From the NCBI RefSeq assembly GCF_947172395.1, contig NC_069087.1, positions 3,782,001-3,846,000 of the forward strand: a stretch of DNA of 64,000 nucleotides, read 5' to 3'. Both the position numbers and the translations under genes were made by a program. The DNA comes from Bicyclus anynana (lineage: Eukaryota; Arthropoda; Insecta; Lepidoptera; Nymphalidae). This document shows positions 60,451-64,000 of the stretch, piece after piece. The notes below the pieces were generated by a model. The model ran no database searches and had not been told where the DNA came from. It saw nothing but the letters and a program-made list of their open reading frames with translations. Each line of letters begins with the position of its first letter. Within the stretch, counting starts at the first letter, position 1.

Positions 60451-60790
60451 GACGGCCTCCGTGGCGCAGTGGTATGCGCGGTGGATTTACAAGACGGAGG
60501 TCCTGGGTTCGATCCCCGGCTGGGCAGATTGAGATTTTCTTAATTTGGCCAAGTCTGGCTGGTGGGAGGCTTCGGCCGTGGCTAGTTACCACCCTACCGG
60601 CAAAGACGTACCGCCAAGCGATTTAGCGTTCCGGTACGATGCTGTGTAGAAACCGAAAGGGGTGTGGATTTTCATCCTCCTCCTAACAAGTTAGCCCGCT
60701 TCCATGTTAGACTGCATCATCACTTACCATCAGGTGAGATTGTAGTCAAGGGCTGACTTGTAAAGAATAAAAAAAAAAAATTAAAAAAAA
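60451..60790 (+). mobile_element. tRNA-derived SINE (family A)
   Basis: Full-length copy of the 45,751 element, with the same head and tail and a poly(A) end. It differs by scattered point changes. Confidence 0.85.
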
Positions 60791-61335
60791 TACAAGTATT
60801 GTGTCAAAATGATACAAATATAAATAAATTGCATTTGTTTCAGTGACCAGTGAGCAAATTCAGCATTGCGCTTAGACGAATATTTTAACATTTTATATGC
60901 TTCTCAAGATTCCTGTTCCACCTTGGGTTTGAAGTGATACATAGTGATTAGTGCAGTTATTTTAGGTAACATAATATTACGTCATACTAGAGCAGAACTC
61001 TCACAATATTATTTATTTCGTAATGATCTGTATGAATAATGTTTTGATGTCGTAAGTGATTGTGGACATGTGAAATCTTTATTTTTAATTTACCAAAAAT
61101 GAAATAAATCATACAATTACGTAAACAAATACTGTGTTTTAATTTGAGGATATTATAGATAGAGAAAAACAACTGGATTTAGGAAAAAATATATTTATTT
61201 GATTCACTTTTGGAATAAAAACCGTTTGATTCGCACAACAGTTGATTTTGGTTTCATGAATGAACAAAAATTTCCATTCAAAACTCTTAATGATTAACTA
61301 ATGTTCGGTTTCACACGGCAACAATAAAACAGACT
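60790..61335. other. Intergenic DNA, nothing identified
   Basis: AT-rich DNA between the Mi-2 and DONSON genes, with no supported exon on either strand. Confidence 0.45.
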
Positions 61336-61336
61336 G

Positions 61337-61494
61337 TTATAGCTTGGCAAGTTCGTTGAAGACTCCCATGATATGCGGGCGACGGAGGGAAAAACTGAGC
61401 GGGTGTGAAGTCGTGCGCGCGGTGCAGCCGGACACTCTCTTCCCGGCCCGCGCGGACCATCAGGAGTGTTACGATTAAATTTGCCAAGCTATAG
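61337..61494 (+). mobile_element. GC-rich short inverted-repeat element (CTATAG ends)
   Basis: Starts TTATAGCTTGGCAAGTTCG and ends TTTGCCAAGCTATAG. The core 'catgatatgcgggcgacgga' is shared with 58,211 and, reversed, 23,806. Confidence 0.75.
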
Positions 61495-61662
61495 TGCGGT
61501 TTTATGGCAACGTGTGTACGAACATTGGCACTTTTTTTTAAGTATATGCATCACAGGACATTCAATGAACTGTACAAATGGACTGTGCAGTCAATTTGGC
61601 ATTAGTTGTAACAAACAAATTAACAAGAAAACACTAGAAATGGCAGATGTCACCAACTGTAC

Positions 61663-61845
61663 GTGTCGTCTTCTGAATTATATTTAACACTGTCTAATGA
61701 TTTTAAAACACTGGAGTCTGACGAACAAAACAGTTGCAACATTTCCTCGCTGATACCACAGTCTGATAAGTTTTCCTTGTTGAAGGCCTTCGCGAAGTTA
61801 TTTGGTTCATTTTCTTTTGAAGTTTCATCTGCAACAGAAAATTAA
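61663..61845 (+). other. Unassigned open frame with protein-like composition
   Basis: A 60-codon frame beginning at GTG and ending TAA reads SSSELYLTLSNDFKTLESD and later SLLKAFAKLFGSFSFEV. The frame stays open upstream to about 61,636 without a Met. It could be a leftover exon or a piece of a transposon protein. No splice partner is evident and I do not recognise the family. Confidence 0.2.
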
Positions 61846-61849
61846 CTCT

Positions 61850-61965
61850 GCCTCAACAAGTCGGATTCAACACAGAGTTATAGGTTCAATCTCCGCCTGG
61901 TAAAAGTAGACTATTGCCATCCACACTTATAACAGATTTTCCTATGTAGGGGAATGGGAATATTG
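61850..61965 (+). mobile_element. SINE (family C) fragment
   Basis: Carries 'gttataggttcaatctccgc' and 'gggaatgggaatattggtga', like 43,461 and 60,145, but the head is degraded. A GAT trinucleotide run follows at 61,994-62,013. Confidence 0.45.
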
Positions 61966-62020
61966 GTGAATTTTTTTTTTATTTTTTTAGTAGTGATGAT
62001 GATGATGATGATGATTATTT

Positions 62021-62340
62021 GACGGCCTCCGTGGCGCAGTGGTATGCGCGGTGGATTTACAAGACGGAGGTCCTGGGTTCGATTCCCGGCTGGGCAGATT
62101 GAGATTTTTTTAATTTGTCCAGGTCTGGCTGGTGGGAGGCTTCGGCCGTGGCTAGTTACTACCCTACCGGCAAAGACGTACCGCCAAGCGATTTAGCGTT
62201 CCGGTACGATGCCGTGTGGATTTTCATCCTCCTCCTAACAAGTTAGCCCACTTCCATCTTAGACTGCATCATCACTTACCATCAGGGTGAGATTGTAGTC
62301 AAGGGCTAACTTGTAAAGAATAAAAAAACAAAAAAAAAAA
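62021..62340 (+). mobile_element. tRNA-derived SINE (family A)
   Basis: Third copy of the 45,751 element. It has lost about 15 bases in the 'gtagaaaccgaaaggggtgt' region and ends in poly(A). Confidence 0.85.
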
Positions 62341-62555
62341 CGCAGATTTTTTTATCTATTTACAATATTATTAGCCTTTATACAGTGTATAAACAGCGAG
62401 AGGTTTGTATAAATATAAACAAGATTTATAAATTACTTCGCCAAAGAAGTTTCACTTCTGACATGTGAACTTCGTCCGTACGCATTTTTTTTTAAGCATG
62501 AGAGTGGATATGGGCTTTGGCCCCTAAGATGTCAATTCACGTAAAAGAAACAAAC

Positions 62556-63275
62556 CTTCGGCTAGCTTCCGCGCCGCCCACGTGAAGGCCAGCGTGGGCG
62601 CGTGGTGCGCGAAGGTGGCGCTGACGTGCGCGCACGAGCTGCTCTTGAGCACGTCGAACAGCGCGTGCACGGCCGTGGGCAGCACGGGCCCGCGCAACTC
62701 GATCGAGTAGTACTTCTTGCTGTCCGAGTGAATGACGTTCTCTCGAACCTGCCAACGATATACTTGTAGCTTGTAGCGAGTAAGTTATTCCCAACCAATA
62801 CAGGTCCTAGGCAAGTAAGTTGAACCAAAATGACATTTATCTGTACAGATAAATGTGGTCGCCCAGTATATTAAAGATGTCAAATAATTGAAAATTTCGT
62901 AAATCTTCTTTATTATAATGACCTTATCAAACTTGGCTAGGCAAGGAGAACAACACGAGCGGAGAAGGGGAGTGTTAATCAATTGTCAAGGAGTTCCTTA
63001 ACCCTACATCCATTCACAAGTCCAGGACTCTGCTCGCTCTGCTGCGAGCAGCAAGTTGAAGAGCGCCTCACCTTCAGTGATTGTAGCGTGCCCCCGTGGA
63101 AGGCCGTGGGCGCCAGCAGCGTGGGCGGGACGCCGCCGAAGGGCCCGCTGGGGCTGACCAGCGACTTGCAGTTGAGCAGCAAGTTGAAAAGCGCCTGCGC
63201 GTCCGCCCCGCGCACCAGCACCAGCGACTCCGCCGCGCTGTCCACGCTGGTCTCCACGTTGTGACTTAGACGCGC
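62556..63275 (-). CDS. Donson: DONSON homologue (humpty dumpty), partial, two exons
   Basis: Minus strand, exons 63275-63072 and 62748-62556. The first reads SHNVETSVDSAAESLVLVRG, then LFNLLLNCKSLVSPSGPFGG and PPTLLAPTAFHGGTLQSLK. The second reads VRENVIHSDSKKYYSIELRG and LPTAVHALFDVLKSS. The block 'NCKSLV..GP..G.PPTLL.P..F.G' followed by 'LK' and 'ELRGP' is characteristic of the C-terminal half of DONSON. In animals DONSON acts in DNA replication (assembly of the replicative helicase and fork stability), and in flies the gene is humpty dumpty. Upstream exons lie beyond 64,000. Downstream, either a donor AAG|GTTTGT at 62,556-62,555 leads to an unseen last exon, or the frame runs on to TAG at 62,524. 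The second exon and end of the first are very GC-rich next to AT-rich introns. Confidence 0.85.
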
Positions 63276-63288
63276 CTGAAACATATGA

Positions 63289-63760
63289 ATGATAATAAAA
63301 ACAAGACTCAGACGAATCAACCTCCGCATCAAAGAGGAAGCAGTATTGACAGCCCTCAGGCTAAAATCTAGTGGGCAATGGAAAGACACAAACACAGACC
63401 ACGCAAGCCTATTAACGAAAGAAAAGGCAAATCATCCACAATTAGAGTGGATATGCGACAAAACGGGAAAACAACAACGGGATTTTTTGGACAAGAAATA
63501 CAAAATCATCATAGATGACGCGGAAACAAGACCGAATGTGAACACAGTAGTAATGTACAGATGGATCAAAAACAAATTTAGGAACAGGCACTGGAGTCTA
63601 CTGCCCAGAGTTCAACATAAACATCACACAAGCATTGGGTAAGAACAACTCCGTCTTCTGCTAAGCTTCTGGAGCGAGCTCGGTTGGCTGTACAACGGCC
63701 AAACCTTAGTGGCCAAGTGCGTATAAGGCCCAGGAAGAAAAGAAGAAGAAGAAGAAGACT
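63289..63760 (+). mobile_element. Probable transposon remnant with LINE-type 3' tail
   Basis: An open frame at 63,289-63,642 reads TDHASLLTKEKANHPQLEW and FLDKKYKIIIDDAETRP, and later MYRWIKNKFRNRHWSLL. It is followed at 63,690-63,760 by 'tagtggccaagtgcgtataa' and an AAG repeat tail, the same end as the reversed fragment at 46,245. The tail marks the region as retrotransposon-derived. The protein itself I cannot assign. It lies in a DONSON intron, antisense to the gene. Confidence 0.45.
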
Positions 63761-64000
63761 CAGACGAAGCCAGTAACGCTGACGTCAGTCTTCGGAGAAG
63801 CCAGCGCTGGCCTGGCTCTTGTTGTTTATATGAGGGCAGCGCTGGCTTGTCTAAGGACTGCCGCCAGCGTTATTACCATTAACAGACTTTCGCCAGCGAC
63901 TGGTGCGATGCGTCTACACACGCCCGCGTCTTGAAAATCTGTTTATACGAGACAAAGAGTAAGTCAGCGCTGGCTTATCATAGGACTAGCAGCCAGCATT
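63760..64000. repeat. Region with repeated CAGCGCTG palindromes
   Basis: The palindrome CAGCGCTG occurs at 63,802, 63,837 and 63,965, each time as (C/G)CAGCGCTGGC or TCAGCGCTGGCTT. Further CCAGCG motifs are at 63,864 and 63,893. Related flanks 'gttgtttatatgagggcagc' and 'ctgtttatacgagacaaaga' suggest a repeated or fold-back element cut by the window edge. Confidence 0.5.

Overview
This is a window of an insect nuclear genome, almost certainly a moth or butterfly (Lepidoptera). The genes are split by AT-rich introns with GT-AG borders. Their proteins match insect or animal families (TTD14, Mi-2/CHD4, DONSON). The non-coding DNA is full of repeats typical of Lepidoptera: tRNA-derived SINEs, 3' tails of non-LTR retrotransposons and short inverted-repeat DNA elements. 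There is no operon logic; the genes are separate transcription units.

Layout. 1-15,608: no exon I can defend, only AT-rich DNA with repeat fragments; it is probably the 5' intron of the next gene. 15,609-30,451 (+): five exons of a TTD14 homologue (TRPL translocation defect protein 14). The upstream exon(s) with the nucleotide-binding P-loop were not found, and a dead LINE lies in one intron (17,486-19,620). 33,780-36,051 (-): a small four-exon gene for a 201-residue CCCH zinc-finger protein. 38,329-59,561 (+): the complete coding region of Mi-2 (CHD3/4/5 chromatin remodeller), 19 coding exons that join in frame into 1,968 residues. 62,556-63,275 (-): two exons of a DONSON (Drosophila humpty dumpty) homologue, with the rest of the gene beyond the right edge.

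The most unusual structure is in Mi-2. The conserved C-terminal exon at 56,794-56,988 is followed by a tandem array of its own 3' part. Seven complete copies, each ending in the same 5' splice site (AAG|GTGAGTG), and one truncated copy sit at about 129-base spacing (43 codons). Six of the seven donors keep the downstream exon in frame, so splicing could give Mi-2 proteins with 0 to 5 extra copies of a 43-residue block. The copies differ by point changes, one 3-base insertion and one 2-base deletion, which argues against a simple assembly duplication.

Other notable points: an Asn-Gly-His-rich repeated C-terminal tail on TTD14; four short DNA transposons with intact 8-base target duplications (two of them a pair of one family on opposite strands, and one of the others nested inside a SINE); three successive Mi-2 introns that each hold a perfect inverted repeat; and a SINE whose 3' end forms the region just before a Mi-2 splice acceptor. 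All homology calls come from reading translated sequence and recalled family features; no search was run.
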